DNA of 64,000 nt from Antarctobacter aquimaris (GCF_900184945.1 NZ_FXYF01000002.1:534221-598220), one strand, 5' to 3'. Counted from the stretch's first letter, positions 16,232-24,977 are shown. The notes: generated by a model from the letters alone, not told the origin. Numbers and translations are program-made.

Positions 16232-17332
16232 ATGACCCAGACCGCCATCCCCTACCTCTTCCTGCGCGGCGGCACCTCGCGCGGGCCCTACTTTCGCCGC
16301 GCCGACCTGCCCGAGGACCGCGAAACCCTGACAGACGTCCTCATGTCGGTCTGCGGCGCGGGCCACCCGCTGAACATCGACGGGCTGGGCGGCGGCAACG
16401 CCGTCACCACCAAGGTGGCGATGCTGTCGGCCTCCGAACGGGCAGATTGCGACGTGGACTATTTCTTTGCCCAGGTCGCGGTGGAAAAGCGCGAGGTCGA
16501 TTACCGCCCGACCTGCGGCAACATCATGGTGGGCGTCGGTCCGGCGGCCATCGAGATGGGGCTGGTGCCCGCGCAGGACGGGGAAACCGTGGTGCGCATC
16601 CACGCCGTCAACACCGGCGCGGTGGTCGAGTCGGTGGTGCAGACCCCGGGCGGGCGCGTGCAGTATGACGGCGACGCCACGATCCCCGGCGTGCCGGGAT
16701 GCGCCGCGCCGATCCGGCTGGGCTTCATGGAAACCGTGGGCTCGCTGACGGGCAAGCTGTTGCCCACCGGCAACCTGCGCGACGTGATCGACGGGATCGA
16801 GGTCACCTGCCTGGATGTGGCCATGCCGGTCATGTTCGCGCGGGCCGAGGATTTTGGCATCACCGGGTTCGAGACGCAGCAGGAGCTGGACGAGAACAAG
16901 GACCTCTTTGCCCGGATGGAGCCGGTGCGCCTGAAGGCGGGCGCGCTGATGGGCATGGGCGACGTGTCGAAATCCGTCACGCCCAAACTGACCCTGCTGG
17001 CCGCGCCGAAACACGGCGGCACCGTGACCGCGCGCTATTTCATGCCGTGGAGCTGCCATCCCTCGATGGCCGTCACCGGCGCGCAGTGCATCGCCGCCTG
17101 TGCGATCCTGCCCGGCACCGTGGCCGAGGGGCTGGCCGAGGGCACCGCCGGGCGCGATGCGCCGCTGACCGTGGGGGTCGAACACGCCACCGGCACCTTT
17201 GAGGTGGTGGTCGACTTTGCCCGCACCGAAGGCGGGATCGACATCCGCTCGGCCGGGCTGGTGCGCACCGCCCGCCTGCTGGCGCGCGGCGAGGTCATGG
17301 TGCCCCGGGCGGTGTGGAAAGGCTTCTCGTGA
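16232..17332 (+). CDS. PrpF/GalD-family isomerase (4-oxalomesaconate tautomerase-like)
   Basis: The 366-residue protein belongs to the PrpF family of diaminopimelate-epimerase-like isomerases, which move double bonds or invert geometry in unsaturated tricarboxylates (2-methylaconitate, aconitate, 4-oxalomesaconate). Family marks are FLRGGTSRGPYF (10-21), GLGGGNAVTTKVAML (51-65, Lys-61 in the place of the conserved PrpF lysine), TCGNIMVG (94-101) and PWSCHPSMAVTGA. Length and the C-terminal half match GalD-type 4-oxalomesaconate tautomerases best. Next to tctC/tctAB and tcuAB it could isomerise aconitate-like intermediates; no other gallate-pathway gene is present, so the name GalD is not transferred. 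Confidence 0.8.
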   Translation: MTQTAIPYLFLRGGTSRGPYFRRADLPEDRETLTDVLMSVCGAGHPLNIDGLGGGNAVTTKVAMLSASERADCDVDYFFAQVAVEKREVDYRPTCGNIMVGVGPAAIEMGLVPAQDGETVVRIHAVNTGAVVESVVQTPGGRVQYDGDATIPGVPGCAAPIRLGFMETVGSLTGKLLPTGNLRDVIDGIEVTCLDVAMPVMFARAEDFGITGFETQQELDENKDLFARMEPVRLKAGALMGMGDVSKSVTPKLTLLAAPKHGGTVTARYFMPWSCHPSMAVTGAQCIAACAILPGTVAEGLAEGTAGRDAPLTVGVEHATGTFEVVVDFARTEGGIDIRSAGLVRTARLLARGEVMVPRAVWKGFS

Positions 17333-17343
17333 GGCCGGGAATG

Positions 17344-17359
17344 GCATACCATGGTATAC
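17344..17359. promoter_or_regulatory. Candidate operator upstream of the small ORF and TPP enzyme
   Basis: GCATACCATGGTATAC has the GNATAC-N4-GNATAC layout seen at 11806 and 63493. It can also be read as two head-to-tail decamers, TGGCATACCA (17342-17351, itself a near-perfect palindrome) and TGGTATACGG (17352-17361). It lies in the 52-base gap between the PrpF-like gene and the 69-residue gene, about 24 bases before the next start, a position suited to repression of the downstream genes. Confidence 0.6.
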
Positions 17360-17384
17360 GGACTTGATCCCGACGAGGTTTGCC

Positions 17385-17594
17385 ATGCCCACCACCACCC
17401 CGCTCGACCGCGCCGCCGCCGCGCTGACCGAGGCCCTGGCCGAGGTGAAGACCGAGATCACCAGCTACCCCGCCCCCATCGCCGGCTGTGACGCGCAGTT
17501 CAACGCGCTGCTCGACACCCGCCGCCGGCTGGAACGCGCGCTGGAGGAATTGAACCGCCCCGAGTTCATCCCCACGCCCCGCCAGCCTGCCTGA
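17385..17594 (+). CDS. Small hypothetical protein, 69 residues
   Basis: The protein is unrecognised. It begins at ATG 17385 with a GAGG six to seven bases upstream, is predicted to be mostly helical and soluble, and has a single Cys (Gly-Cys-Asp, near residue 29) and a Pro-rich tail. It lies just downstream of a candidate operator and 18 bases before the TPP enzyme gene, so it is probably expressed with it. A small accessory subunit of the TPP enzyme or dehydrogenase is possible but purely contextual. A true gene is likely because of spacing, start site and position in the operon. Confidence 0.6.
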   Translation: MPTTTPLDRAAAALTEALAEVKTEITSYPAPIAGCDAQFNALLDTRRRLERALEELNRPEFIPTPRQPA

Positions 17595-17612
17595 GAACGG
17601 AGCCGACCGCCC

Positions 17613-19295
17613 ATGCCCCAGCACGTCTTTGAAACGCTTGCCGACACCTTTGCCGCCGAAGGGGTCGAGGCCTGCTTTGCCCTGCTGGGCGATGCCAACA
17701 TGGCTTGGGCCGCGGCGCTGGCGGATCGCGGCGTGCGCATGGTCTATGTCCGGCACGAACACTGCGCCGTCGCCGCCGCCACCGCCTACGCCCGCAAGTC
17801 AGGACGGCCCGGCATCGCCACCGTCACCTGCGGGCCGGGGCTGACGCAGGTGCTGACCGCCCTGCCCGCCGCCGTGCGCGCGCGCATCCCGCTGGTGATC
17901 TTCGCCGGCGAGGCGCCGCTGGGCGCGGCCTGGTACAACCAGTCCATCGACCAGGGGCCGTTCGTCACCGCGACCGGCGCACGCTACCGCGCGCTGCACC
18001 ACGTCCCGCGCATGGCCGAGGCGGTGCGCGACGCCTTTGTCGAGGCGCAGGAAGACCGCGTGCCGGTGGTGCTGGGCGTGCCCTTCGACCTTCAGGCACA
18101 GGTCCCGGCCAAGCCGCTGGCGCTGCCGGTGCCGTCGTCCGAGATCCTGCCGCACCCCTCGCCGATGCCGCCGCATCCCGCCGACCTGACCGCCGCCGCC
18201 GCCCGCATCGCCAAGGCGCAGCGCATCGTCGTCATGGCGGGGCTGGGGGCGGCCGCCTCCGGCGCGGCGGAGGCCTGCCGCGCCTTGGCCGAACGGCGCA
18301 GCGCGCTGCTGGCCACGACGCTGCCCGCGCGCGGGCTGTTCCATGGCGACCCGTTCTGCCTGGGCATCGCGGGGGGCTTTTCCTCCACGCTGGCGCGCGC
18401 CTGCTTTGCCGAGGCCGACCTCGTGATCGCCGTGGGCTGCCGCCTCGCACAGCACACCCTGGACAAGGGCAAGCTGTTCCCTCGCGCCGAGATCCTGCAG
18501 ATCGACACGCAGCCCCGCGCCCTCAGCCAGGGCCTGATCCCCGCCGCCCACCACCTGCGCGGTGATGCGCGCCTGACCGTCGAGGCGCTGTGCGAGGCGC
18601 TGCCCGGCGCCGAGGGCTGGCGCAGCGACCGGCTGGCCCATGCCATCGCCCAGGCGCCGTCGGACACCGCGACCTTCCCGCCCGAGCCGGGCTTGCATGA
18701 CCCGCGCGACGTGGTCACGGCGCTGGACGCGGCGCTGCCCGAGGGCTGGCAGATGGTCAACTCCTCCGGGCATTGCTCGTTCTACGTCGCGCACATGGAC
18801 CGGCCCTTTGACCGGTTCCTGACGATCCGCGAGTTCGGCGCCATCGGCAACGGCCTCTCCTATGCCATGGGCGTCGCCACCGCCCGCCCCGATGACACCG
18901 TGGTGCTGTTCGACGGCGACGGATCGGTCCTGATGCATGTGCAGGAGCTCGAGACCATCCGCCGCCACGGCCTGAACATCCTGGTCTGCGTGCTGAACGA
19001 CCGCGCCTATGGCTCGGAGATCCACAAGCTGCGCGACGAGGGGCTGTCCGAGGCCGGGGCCGTCTTTGGCGACACCGACCTCGCCGCCATCGCGCGCGGC
19101 TTTGGCCTCGACGCCGAGCGGGTGAGCGACCTTGCTGCCCTGCCCGCCCATATCGCGCGCTTTGCGGCCTCCGGTGGCGCGATGCTGCTGGATTTCCCGG
19201 TGTCGGACAAGGTCGCCTCACCCGTCATTCGCCGCGCCCACCCCTCGGGGCATATCGGCACCGAACACCCCGTCGACCTGGAGGATTTGCTGTGA
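17613..19295 (+). CDS. Thiamine-diphosphate-dependent enzyme, acetolactate-synthase-like
   Basis: The 560-residue protein has the three-domain layout of TPP enzymes. The N-terminal PYR domain carries the activating Glu-49 (RHEHCAV), the middle domain (about 190-330) has MAGLGAAASGAAEA, and the PP domain shows the TPP/Mg2+ motif GDGSVLMHVQELET (about 435) ending in LND. The middle domain lacks clear FAD contacts, so a decarboxylase or lyase acting on a 2-oxo acid is as likely as acetolactate synthesis. The next gene, a 2-hydroxyacid dehydrogenase, overlaps it by four bases (GTGA), implying that the two act in sequence on the same carbon chain. Confidence 0.82.
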   Translation: MPQHVFETLADTFAAEGVEACFALLGDANMAWAAALADRGVRMVYVRHEHCAVAAATAYARKSGRPGIATVTCGPGLTQVLTALPAAVRARIPLVIFAGEAPLGAAWYNQSIDQGPFVTATGARYRALHHVPRMAEAVRDAFVEAQEDRVPVVLGVPFDLQAQVPAKPLALPVPSSEILPHPSPMPPHPADLTAAAARIAKAQRIVVMAGLGAAASGAAEACRALAERRSALLATTLPARGLFHGDPFCLGIAGGFSSTLARACFAEADLVIAVGCRLAQHTLDKGKLFPRAEILQIDTQPRALSQGLIPAAHHLRGDARLTVEALCEALPGAEGWRSDRLAHAIAQAPSDTATFPPEPGLHDPRDVVTALDAALPEGWQMVNSSGHCSFYVAHMDRPFDRFLTIREFGAIGNGLSYAMGVATARPDDTVVLFDGDGSVLMHVQELETIRRHGLNILVCVLNDRAYGSEIHKLRDEGLSEAGAVFGDTDLAAIARGFGLDAERVSDLAALPAHIARFAASGGAMLLDFPVSDKVASPVIRRAHPSGHIGTEHPVDLEDLL

Positions 19296-20281
19296 AGGTT
19301 CACGTTCTCGACGATTGGTACGATGTGCTGCGCGGGTTGCCCAGCTTTGCCCTGCTCGACGGGCACGAGGTGACGGTCTGGACCGACCGCGCGCCCGACG
19401 AGGCGACGCTGGCCACGCGGCTGAAGGACGCCGAGGCGGTGGTCCTGTTCCGCGACCGCACCGCCATCACCGCCACGCTGGCGGCGCAGTTGACCGGGCC
19501 GAAACTGATCGCCATGCGCGGCCAGCACAATCACGTCGACCACGCGGCGCTGACACGGGCGGGCGTGCTGTTCTGTTCGCACATGGCCAAGGACGGGCCG
19601 TCCACCTCGACCGCCGAGCTGACGCTGGGCCTGATCATCGCCGCGCTGCGCTACCTGCCCGACCAGATCGCCTCGGCCCGTGCCGGCCAGTGGCAGGGCG
19701 GCGCGCCGCTGGGCCGCAACGTGGGCGGCAAGGTGCTGGGCCTCTACGGCTACGGCAAGATCGGCCAGGCGGTCGCCGGCTATGCCCGCGCCCTGGGGAT
19801 GCAGGTGCAGTGGTGGGCCAGCGACGAAGGCCGCACGCGGGCGCAGGCGGCGGGCGAAAGCGTGCCCGAAAGCCGCGAGGCCTTTTTCGCCACCTCGGAC
19901 GTCATCAGCATCCACAAGCGGCTGACCCCGCCGACGAAGGGCGAGATCACCCATGGCGACCTGATGGCGATGAAACCGGACTCGGTCCTGGTCAACACCT
20001 CGCGCGCCGGGCTGATCGCGCCGGGCGCGGTGCTGGCGGCGCTGGAGGCCGGGCGGATCGGCCGCGCCGCGCTGGACGTCTTTGACGGCGAGCCGGTGAC
20101 GGACCCCTCCGACCCGCTGCTGTCGCACCCACGGGTGATCCCCACGCCGCACGTCGGCTTTGTCACCGCCGAGGAACTGGACCGCCAGTTCACCGACATC
20201 TACGCGCTGGTCAATGCCTACGCGACCGGTGATCCGCAGCACATAATCAACCCCGCGGCCTGGACCGGGGATCGGCGCTGA
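19292..20281 (+). CDS. D-isomer-specific 2-hydroxyacid dehydrogenase
   Basis: The 329-residue protein has the NAD(P)-binding fingerprint GLYGYGKIGQAVA (about 149-161) and the catalytic set Arg in NTSRAG, Glu in FDGEPV and His in PTPHVGF, all in the right order for D-2-hydroxyacid dehydrogenases of the phosphoglycerate dehydrogenase type. It should interconvert a 2-hydroxy acid and a 2-oxo acid in the cytoplasm. GTG at 19292 overlaps the stop of the TPP gene. The 3' end overlaps the convergent LysR gene by 35 bases. Substrate unknown; context suggests an acid brought in by the neighbouring transporters. Confidence 0.83.
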   Translation: MKVHVLDDWYDVLRGLPSFALLDGHEVTVWTDRAPDEATLATRLKDAEAVVLFRDRTAITATLAAQLTGPKLIAMRGQHNHVDHAALTRAGVLFCSHMAKDGPSTSTAELTLGLIIAALRYLPDQIASARAGQWQGGAPLGRNVGGKVLGLYGYGKIGQAVAGYARALGMQVQWWASDEGRTRAQAAGESVPESREAFFATSDVISIHKRLTPPTKGEITHGDLMAMKPDSVLVNTSRAGLIAPGAVLAALEAGRIGRAALDVFDGEPVTDPSDPLLSHPRVIPTPHVGFVTAEELDRQFTDIYALVNAYATGDPQHIINPAAWTGDRR

Positions 20282-21188
20282 TCCGCAGGTGATCCGGGAA
20301 ATGCGCCTGCATCTCGTCTTCGATCCGCTGCAACAGCGCGGCCGCGCCCTCGGACAACGGCGCGCCGCGCCGCGACACGACGCCCAGCTTGCGCTGCAAC
20401 CGCACCCCGTCAAAGGGGCGCGACACCAGTGCTGTGGGCGCCATCGACAGCGCCGATTGCGGCAGGATGGTCAGCGCCATGCCCCGCGCCACCAGCCGCA
20501 TGGCCATGGTCGCGCTCTGCACCTCGAACTGCCAGCGCAGGCGGTCACGCATCTGGCCAAAGGCGATGTCCAGCAGCTGCCGGTTCTTCGACTGCGAGGA
20601 GATGCGCACCATGGCAAGCCCCTCGATGTCGTCCAGCGTCACGCTGGCCCGCGCCGCCAGCGGGTGATCCTGCGGCAGGAAAAGGTGGTAATCCTCGTCC
20701 GCCAAGGGGCGGATGCGCAGGTCCGCCAGTTCCGCCGTGACGATGGTCAGCCCGAATTCCGCCGCCCCGCTGCGCACCGCCTCGACGATGCGCGTCACCG
20801 GGATGTCCAGCAGGTCAAAGGAGATGTCGGGCCGGTCCTGTTGCAGCCCATGCAGCACGGCGGGCAGAAAGGAATTGGCCACCGTCGGCAGGCAGGCAAA
20901 GGCAAAGCGCCGCGCCCGGTTCTGCGCGCCCGCCCGCGCCGCCTCATAGGTGTCCTGCAACGCCTTGAGCAGGCGCCGCGCCTCGGGCAGCAGTGCCTGC
21001 CCCGCCTGCGTGAGCGACACCTCGCGGCTCGACCTGATCAGCAGCGGCGCGCCGAGATCCTCCTCGATCTTGCGCAGCCGGTGGCTGAGCGCCGCCTGGC
21101 TGAGGCTCAAGGCCTCGGCCGCGCGCTGGAACGAGCCATAGTCGGCGATGGCCACAAAGGCCTCGAGGCCAAGGTAATCGACGCGCAT
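20247..21188 (-). CDS. LysR-family transcriptional regulator
   Basis: The 313-residue protein has an N-terminal winged helix (about 4-62, with SFQRAAEALSLSQAALSHRLR as helix-turn-helix) and a C-terminal periplasmic-binding-protein-like effector domain. It is transcribed away from the TauE/SafE gene, with 59 bases between the two starts, and against the dehydrogenase, whose end it overlaps by 35 bases. It probably controls the TauE/SafE gene or the adjacent catabolic operon; no clear T-N11-A operator could be picked out in the short GC-rich gap. Confidence 0.85.
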   Translation of the reverse strand: MRVDYLGLEAFVAIADYGSFQRAAEALSLSQAALSHRLRKIEEDLGAPLLIRSSREVSLTQAGQALLPEARRLLKALQDTYEAARAGAQNRARRFAFACLPTVANSFLPAVLHGLQQDRPDISFDLLDIPVTRIVEAVRSGAAEFGLTIVTAELADLRIRPLADEDYHLFLPQDHPLAARASVTLDDIEGLAMVRISSQSKNRQLLDIAFGQMRDRLRWQFEVQSATMAMRLVARGMALTILPQSALSMAPTALVSRPFDGVRLQRKLGVVSRRGAPLSEGAAALLQRIEDEMQAHFPDHLRISADPRSRPRG

Positions 21189-21247
21189 TTCGGCTCCTCC
21201 GGGTCGGTGCCCGCCACGCTACAGCCGCGCGCGGCGGGGGCAACCCC

Positions 21248-22015
21248 ATGACGCTGGCCGACCTGGTGATGCCCGAGGGGATGAGCGCGCTGGTCTTTGG
21301 CGTGCTGATGGGCACCAGCTTTGTCGCCTCGCTGATCACGGTCGCCTTTGGCATCGGCGGTGGCGGGCTCTTGCTGGCGGTGATGGCGACGCTGGTGCCC
21401 CCGGCGGCGCTGATCCCGACGCATGGGGTGATCCAGATCGGGTCGAACCTGGGCCGGGCGGTGCTGACCTTCCGGCACATCTACTGGCCCGCCCTGCCGG
21501 CCTTCTCCGTAGGCTCACTGATCGGCGCGGGGCTGGGCGGTGCGCTGGTGGTCAACCTGCCGTCGCACTGGGTGCAGATCGGCGTGGGCGGCTTCGTGCT
21601 GTGGTCCGTGCTGGGCAGGCCGCCCCGCCAGGTGCGCGACTGGCCGGGCGTGGTGGGGCTGGTGTCCAGCTTTCTGACCATGTTCTTTGGCGCGACCGGG
21701 CTGTTCGTGGCGACTTTCACCAAGTCACAGAAACTGCCGCGACACGCCCATGTCGCCACGCATGCGGCGCTGATGACCGTGCAGCACGGGCTGAAGACGC
21801 TGGCCTTCGGCCTGCTGGGGTTCGCCTTTTCGCACTGGTGGGGCTTTGTCGTGGCGATGATCGCGGCGGGGTTCCTGGGCACGCTGGTCGGACGCGTGTT
21901 CCTCAACCGAATGGACGACCGCCGTTTTCGCATCGCGCTGGACGTGCTGCTGGTCGCGCTGGCGGTCAAGCTGGTCTGGGGCGGGGTCTCTGCCTGGTGG
22001 GCAGGTCCGAGTTAG
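21248..22015 (+). CDS. TauE/SafE-family membrane exporter
   Basis: The 255-residue protein has about eight membrane spans and the duplicated motif of the TauE/SafE family, seen as VAFGIGGGGLLLAVMATLV in the first half and a degenerate MFFGATGLFVATFT in the second. Members export sulfite, sulfoacetate or other organic anions. It is divergent from the LysR gene. If the neighbouring catabolic genes act on a sulfonated acid it could export sulfite, but nothing in the sequence proves this. Confidence 0.8.
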   Translation: MTLADLVMPEGMSALVFGVLMGTSFVASLITVAFGIGGGGLLLAVMATLVPPAALIPTHGVIQIGSNLGRAVLTFRHIYWPALPAFSVGSLIGAGLGGALVVNLPSHWVQIGVGGFVLWSVLGRPPRQVRDWPGVVGLVSSFLTMFFGATGLFVATFTKSQKLPRHAHVATHAALMTVQHGLKTLAFGLLGFAFSHWWGFVVAMIAAGFLGTLVGRVFLNRMDDRRFRIALDVLLVALAVKLVWGGVSAWWAGPS

Positions 22016-22178
22016 GCGGGCATCGAGCGAAGGGCTGCGCCCGAGCCTGGGAGGGCGCACAAGAACGATCGCGTTGAGCGCCGCGCTATCAAGCCCGCAT
22101 GTCATGCGTGCGATGAGCCACACCGCCAAAGCGCCCTCCCGGGGGAGGGTCGGGCGCGGCCCGGGCTGACGCCCGCGC
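22016..22178. repeat. Imperfect 160-bp inverted repeat between convergent genes
   Basis: The left arm at 22031-22058 (starting AGGGCTGCGCCCGAG, ending GAGGGCGC) pairs with the right arm at 22131-22162 (starting GCGCCCTCCC) across a 72-base centre; weaker pairing extends outward to 22016 and 22178. The element fills the space between the TauE/SafE gene and cobF. It could be a miniature mobile palindrome, a bidirectional terminator, or a structured RNA. No coding region is seen in it. Confidence 0.6.
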
Positions 22179-22196
22179 CAACAGCTGGACAGGGGA

Positions 22197-22928
22197 TTAC
22201 GCTTTCCGCAGCAGGTAGGTATCCATGATCCAGCCATGCCGCGCCCGCGCTTCGGCCCGCGTTACTTCGACCCGCGGCCCGGTCTCGGCCAGCGGACCCG
22301 CCTCCAGCACCTGCTCGGGCATCCCGAGGAAGCCACCCCACCAGATCGTCACCCCCTCGGGGTCGAGGTGGCGAAAGGAACACTCCCCATCCAGCATGAC
22401 CACCACCGTCCCGGCCCCCTCGGGCCAGCCGTGATCGCGCAAGCGGCGCCCAGTGGTCACGACAACCGCCCCGTTCACCGTGTTGAAGGGGATGGCATGG
22501 GCGGCGGTGAGTGCCTGCAAGGCGGTGATCCCGGGGACCACCCGTACACGCGGCTTCGGCTGCAATCGTGCAGCGATGCGCAGGGTGCTGTCGTACAACC
22601 CCGGATCGCCCCAGACCAGCAGCGCCACCGGTCCCTCGGGCGCGCCCTCCAGCGCCGCCGCCCAGCGCAGGGCGATCTCGTCATGCCAGCGCTCGACCCG
22701 CTCGGCATAGGGCAGCGTCTCGTCGCGCACCGGCATCTCGAAGGGCACCACTCGCGCGGCAGACCCCGAGGCGCGCAGGATCTCCAGCCGCAATTCGGCC
22801 AGGTCCTCCTTGGCCGCGCCCTTGCGCGGGATCAGCACCACGGCGGCCTCCCGCAGCGCGCGCTGCCCCTCCAGGGTGACGTGCCCGGGGTTGCCGGTGC
22901 CGATCCCCACCAGCCAGAGGTCAGTCAT
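22197..22928 (-). CDS. cobF: Precorrin-6A synthase (deacetylating) CobF
   Basis: CobF methylates precorrin-5 at C-1 with loss of the C-20 acetyl unit to give precorrin-6A, a step peculiar to the aerobic pathway. The 243-residue protein has the N-terminal glycine loop VGIGTGNPGHVTLEG and the tetrapyrrole methyltransferase core LLVWGDPGLYDST, and the later VVPGITALQA. ATG at 22928 overlaps the end of cobA by eight bases. It is the last gene of the leftward cobL-E-M-B-A-F run. Confidence 0.9.
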   Translation of the reverse strand: MTDLWLVGIGTGNPGHVTLEGQRALREAAVVLIPRKGAAKEDLAELRLEILRASGSAARVVPFEMPVRDETLPYAERVERWHDEIALRWAAALEGAPEGPVALLVWGDPGLYDSTLRIAARLQPKPRVRVVPGITALQALTAAHAIPFNTVNGAVVVTTGRRLRDHGWPEGAGTVVVMLDGECSFRHLDPEGVTIWWGGFLGMPEQVLEAGPLAETGPRVEVTRAEARARHGWIMDTYLLRKA

Positions 22929-23655
22929 AACCGACCCCAAGCTCGGCCATCGGACCGTAGAGGATCAGCGCCGGCTTGCTGCCGATCTCGCCCGCCAGAC
23001 GCGCCGAAAGCCCGGTTACGGTGTCACGAGACAGCGACTGTTCTGCCGTACAGACCGCTTCGGCCAGGATCGCCGGGGTGTCGGCGGGCAGGCCATGGGC
23101 GATCAGCGCCTCGGCCAGCAGGGGAAAGGTCCGCTTGCCCATGAAGACCACGGTCATCGCCCCCGGATCGGCAAGCGCGCGCAGGTCGAGGTCCGGCGGC
23201 AGTTCGCCGCTGGCATCGTGGCCGGTGACGAACTGCACCCGCCGCGCGGTCAACCGCCGGGTCAGGGGGATGCCGCAGGCCGCCGCCGCCGCCACGGCCG
23301 AGGGCACGCCGGGGATGATCTCGTAGGGGATGCTGGCCTCGCGCAGCGCCACCAGTTCCTCCTCCAGCCGGCCGAACAGCCCGCCGTCGCCGGATTTCAG
23401 CCGCACGATCCGCCCGCCCTCACGCGCGTAGTCCACCAGCAGGTGGCTGACATGGTGCTGCTTGGGCGAGGGCCGCCCGGCGCGCTTGCCCACGCCGATC
23501 AGGTCCGCGCCGGGGCGCGCATGGGTCAGGATCGGCCCCGAGGACAGATCGTCGAACAGCACCGCATCGGCGCGCTTCAGCCGGTCCACCGCCTTGAGCG
23601 TCAGCAACTCCGGGTCGCCCGGGCCGCTGCCGACAAAACTGACGAAACCGCTCAT
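22921..23655 (-). CDS. cobA: Uroporphyrinogen-III C-methyltransferase CobA
   Basis: CobA uses two SAM to convert uroporphyrinogen III to precorrin-2, the entry point to corrinoids and siroheme. The 244-residue single-domain protein (no CysG dehydrogenase part) shows VGSGPGDPELLTLKA (8-22), VGKRAGRP, RLKSGDGGLFGR, and VPSAVAAAAACGIPLTRR, all diagnostic. ATG at 23655 lies just inside the end of cobB. The frame continues open for a long way upstream, antisense-like to cobB, but lacks homology there. Confidence 0.93.
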   Translation of the reverse strand: MSGFVSFVGSGPGDPELLTLKAVDRLKRADAVLFDDLSSGPILTHARPGADLIGVGKRAGRPSPKQHHVSHLLVDYAREGGRIVRLKSGDGGLFGRLEEELVALREASIPYEIIPGVPSAVAAAAACGIPLTRRLTARRVQFVTGHDASGELPPDLDLRALADPGAMTVVFMGKRTFPLLAEALIAHGLPADTPAILAEAVCTAEQSLSRDTVTGLSARLAGEIGSKPALILYGPMAELGVGYD

Positions 23656-24977
23656 GCGCCTGCCTCCGCCGAGATCAGGTGAAAGAATGTGCCGGTGACA
23701 TGGCCCCGGCAGGACCCAGTCTCCGGCACCGGCCCGCCATCCGCGTCGGCCACGTGCGCCAGCGGCGCGTCGGGCTGGTCGAGGATGGTCGAGTAATGGA
23801 ACTCGTGCCCACGCAGCGCCGTGCCGGGCGCGTATCCGGGCATCGGCGCGTCCAGCACCGCGCGGCGGTAGCCGAGGTGGAACTTGCGCTTCTCGTAGGA
23901 GGTGACGAGCCCCAGCAGCCCCGCCATGCGGTGCGACACGCCCTCCTTGTCCACCAGCGCCGCGCCCAGCGCCATGTAGCCGCCGCATTCGCCATGCACC
24001 GGGCGGGTCTGCGCAAAAGCCCGCAAGCCCTCGCGGAACCGCTCTGCCGCCGCCAGCCGGCCCGCGTGCAACTCCGGGTAGCCGCCGGGCAGCCAGGCGA
24101 GGTCGGCGCTGTTGTCCGGCGCCTCGTCCGCCAACGGGGAGAACGGCAGGATCTCGGCCCCCGCCGCGCGCCAACCCTCCAGCAAGTGCGGATAGGTGAA
24201 CGAAAACGCCGCGTCGCGCGCCAGGGCGATGCGCTGCGCGGGCGGCCGTGGCAGGGGATGCGGCGCGATCACCCGCGCCCCCTGTGCCGCCGCGCGGATC
24301 GCCCCCAGGTCCACGTTTTCGCGCAGGAAGGCCGCGTAACCGGCAATGGCCGCCTCGAGATCGGGGTGTTCGACCGCCTGGATCAGGCCCAGGTGCCGCT
24401 CGGGCAGCGCCAGGTCGCCGCGCCGGGGCAGCACGCCCAGCACCGTGATCCCCGCCCGTTCCATCCCCAGCCGCGTCAGCCGTTCGTGCCGGGGCGAGGC
24501 GCAGCGGTTCAGGATCACCCCGGCAAAGGGCAGCTCGGGCATGTAGGCCTTGAACCCCAGCGCGGTGGCCGCCGCCGACTGCGCCTGCCCGCCCACGTCG
24601 ATCACCAGCACCACCGGCCAGCCCATGCGCAGCGCCGTTTCCGCCGATGCGCCAAAGCCCGCCTGCCCCCGCGTCGCCACGCCGTCATAGAGGCCCATGG
24701 AGCCTTCGCCGATGCAGATGTCGGCCCCCGCCGCCTGCCCCGCGATGGCGCCCAATAGCGTCTCGTCCATCGCCCAGCTGTCCAGGTTGAAGGACGCCCG
24801 CCCGCTCGCCGCCAGGTGAAAGGCCGGGTCGATGTAGTCCGGGCCGGACTTGAAGGGTTGCACTGTCAGCCCGTCCTCGCGCAGCGCCCGCAGCAGACCC
24901 AGCATCACCGTGGTCTTGCCCGTGCCGGAGGCCGGGGCAGAAACCATCAGCCCGGGAGGAAGATCAATCATCGCCAT
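23652..24977 (-). CDS. cobB: Hydrogenobyrinic acid a,c-diamide synthase CobB
   Basis: CobB amidates side chains a and c of hydrogenobyrinic acid using glutamine and ATP. The 441-residue protein has an N-terminal P-loop ASGTGKTT (16-23) and a C-terminal class-I-like glutaminase domain with the nucleophile in [11 protein letters not shown] (about 328) and the late GHEFHYST segment. ATG at 24977 is preceded by GGAG and overlaps the end of cobM by 14 bases; another ATG lies two codons later. Confidence 0.92.
   Translation of the reverse strand: MAMIDLPPGLMVSAPASGTGKTTVMLGLLRALREDGLTVQPFKSGPDYIDPAFHLAASGRASFNLDSWAMDETLLGAIAGQAAGADICIGEGSMGLYDGVATRGQAGFGASAETALRMGWPVVLVIDVGGQAQSAAATALGFKAYMPELPFAGVILNRCASPRHERLTRLGMERAGITVLGVLPRRGDLALPERHLGLIQAVEHPDLEAAIAGYAAFLRENVDLGAIRAAAQGARVIAPHPLPRPPAQRIALARDAAFSFTYPHLLEGWRAAGAEILPFSPLADEAPDNSADLAWLPGGYPELHAGRLAAAERFREGLRAFAQTRPVHGECGGYMALGAALVDKEGVSHRMAGLLGLVTSYEKRKFHLGYRRAVLDAPMPGYAPGTALRGHEFHYSTILDQPDAPLAHVADADGGPVPETGSCRGHVTGTFFHLISAEAGA

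Noticed and set aside
19132..20085. Alternative frame overlapping the 2-hydroxyacid dehydrogenase
   Set aside because: The dehydrogenase frame has all catalytic and cofactor motifs; the other frame is an Arg-rich shadow.
22129..22180. Simple rho-independent terminator after the TauE/SafE gene
   Set aside because: The palindrome continues over about 160 bases with a 72-base centre and no T run, so it was recorded as a larger inverted repeat instead.
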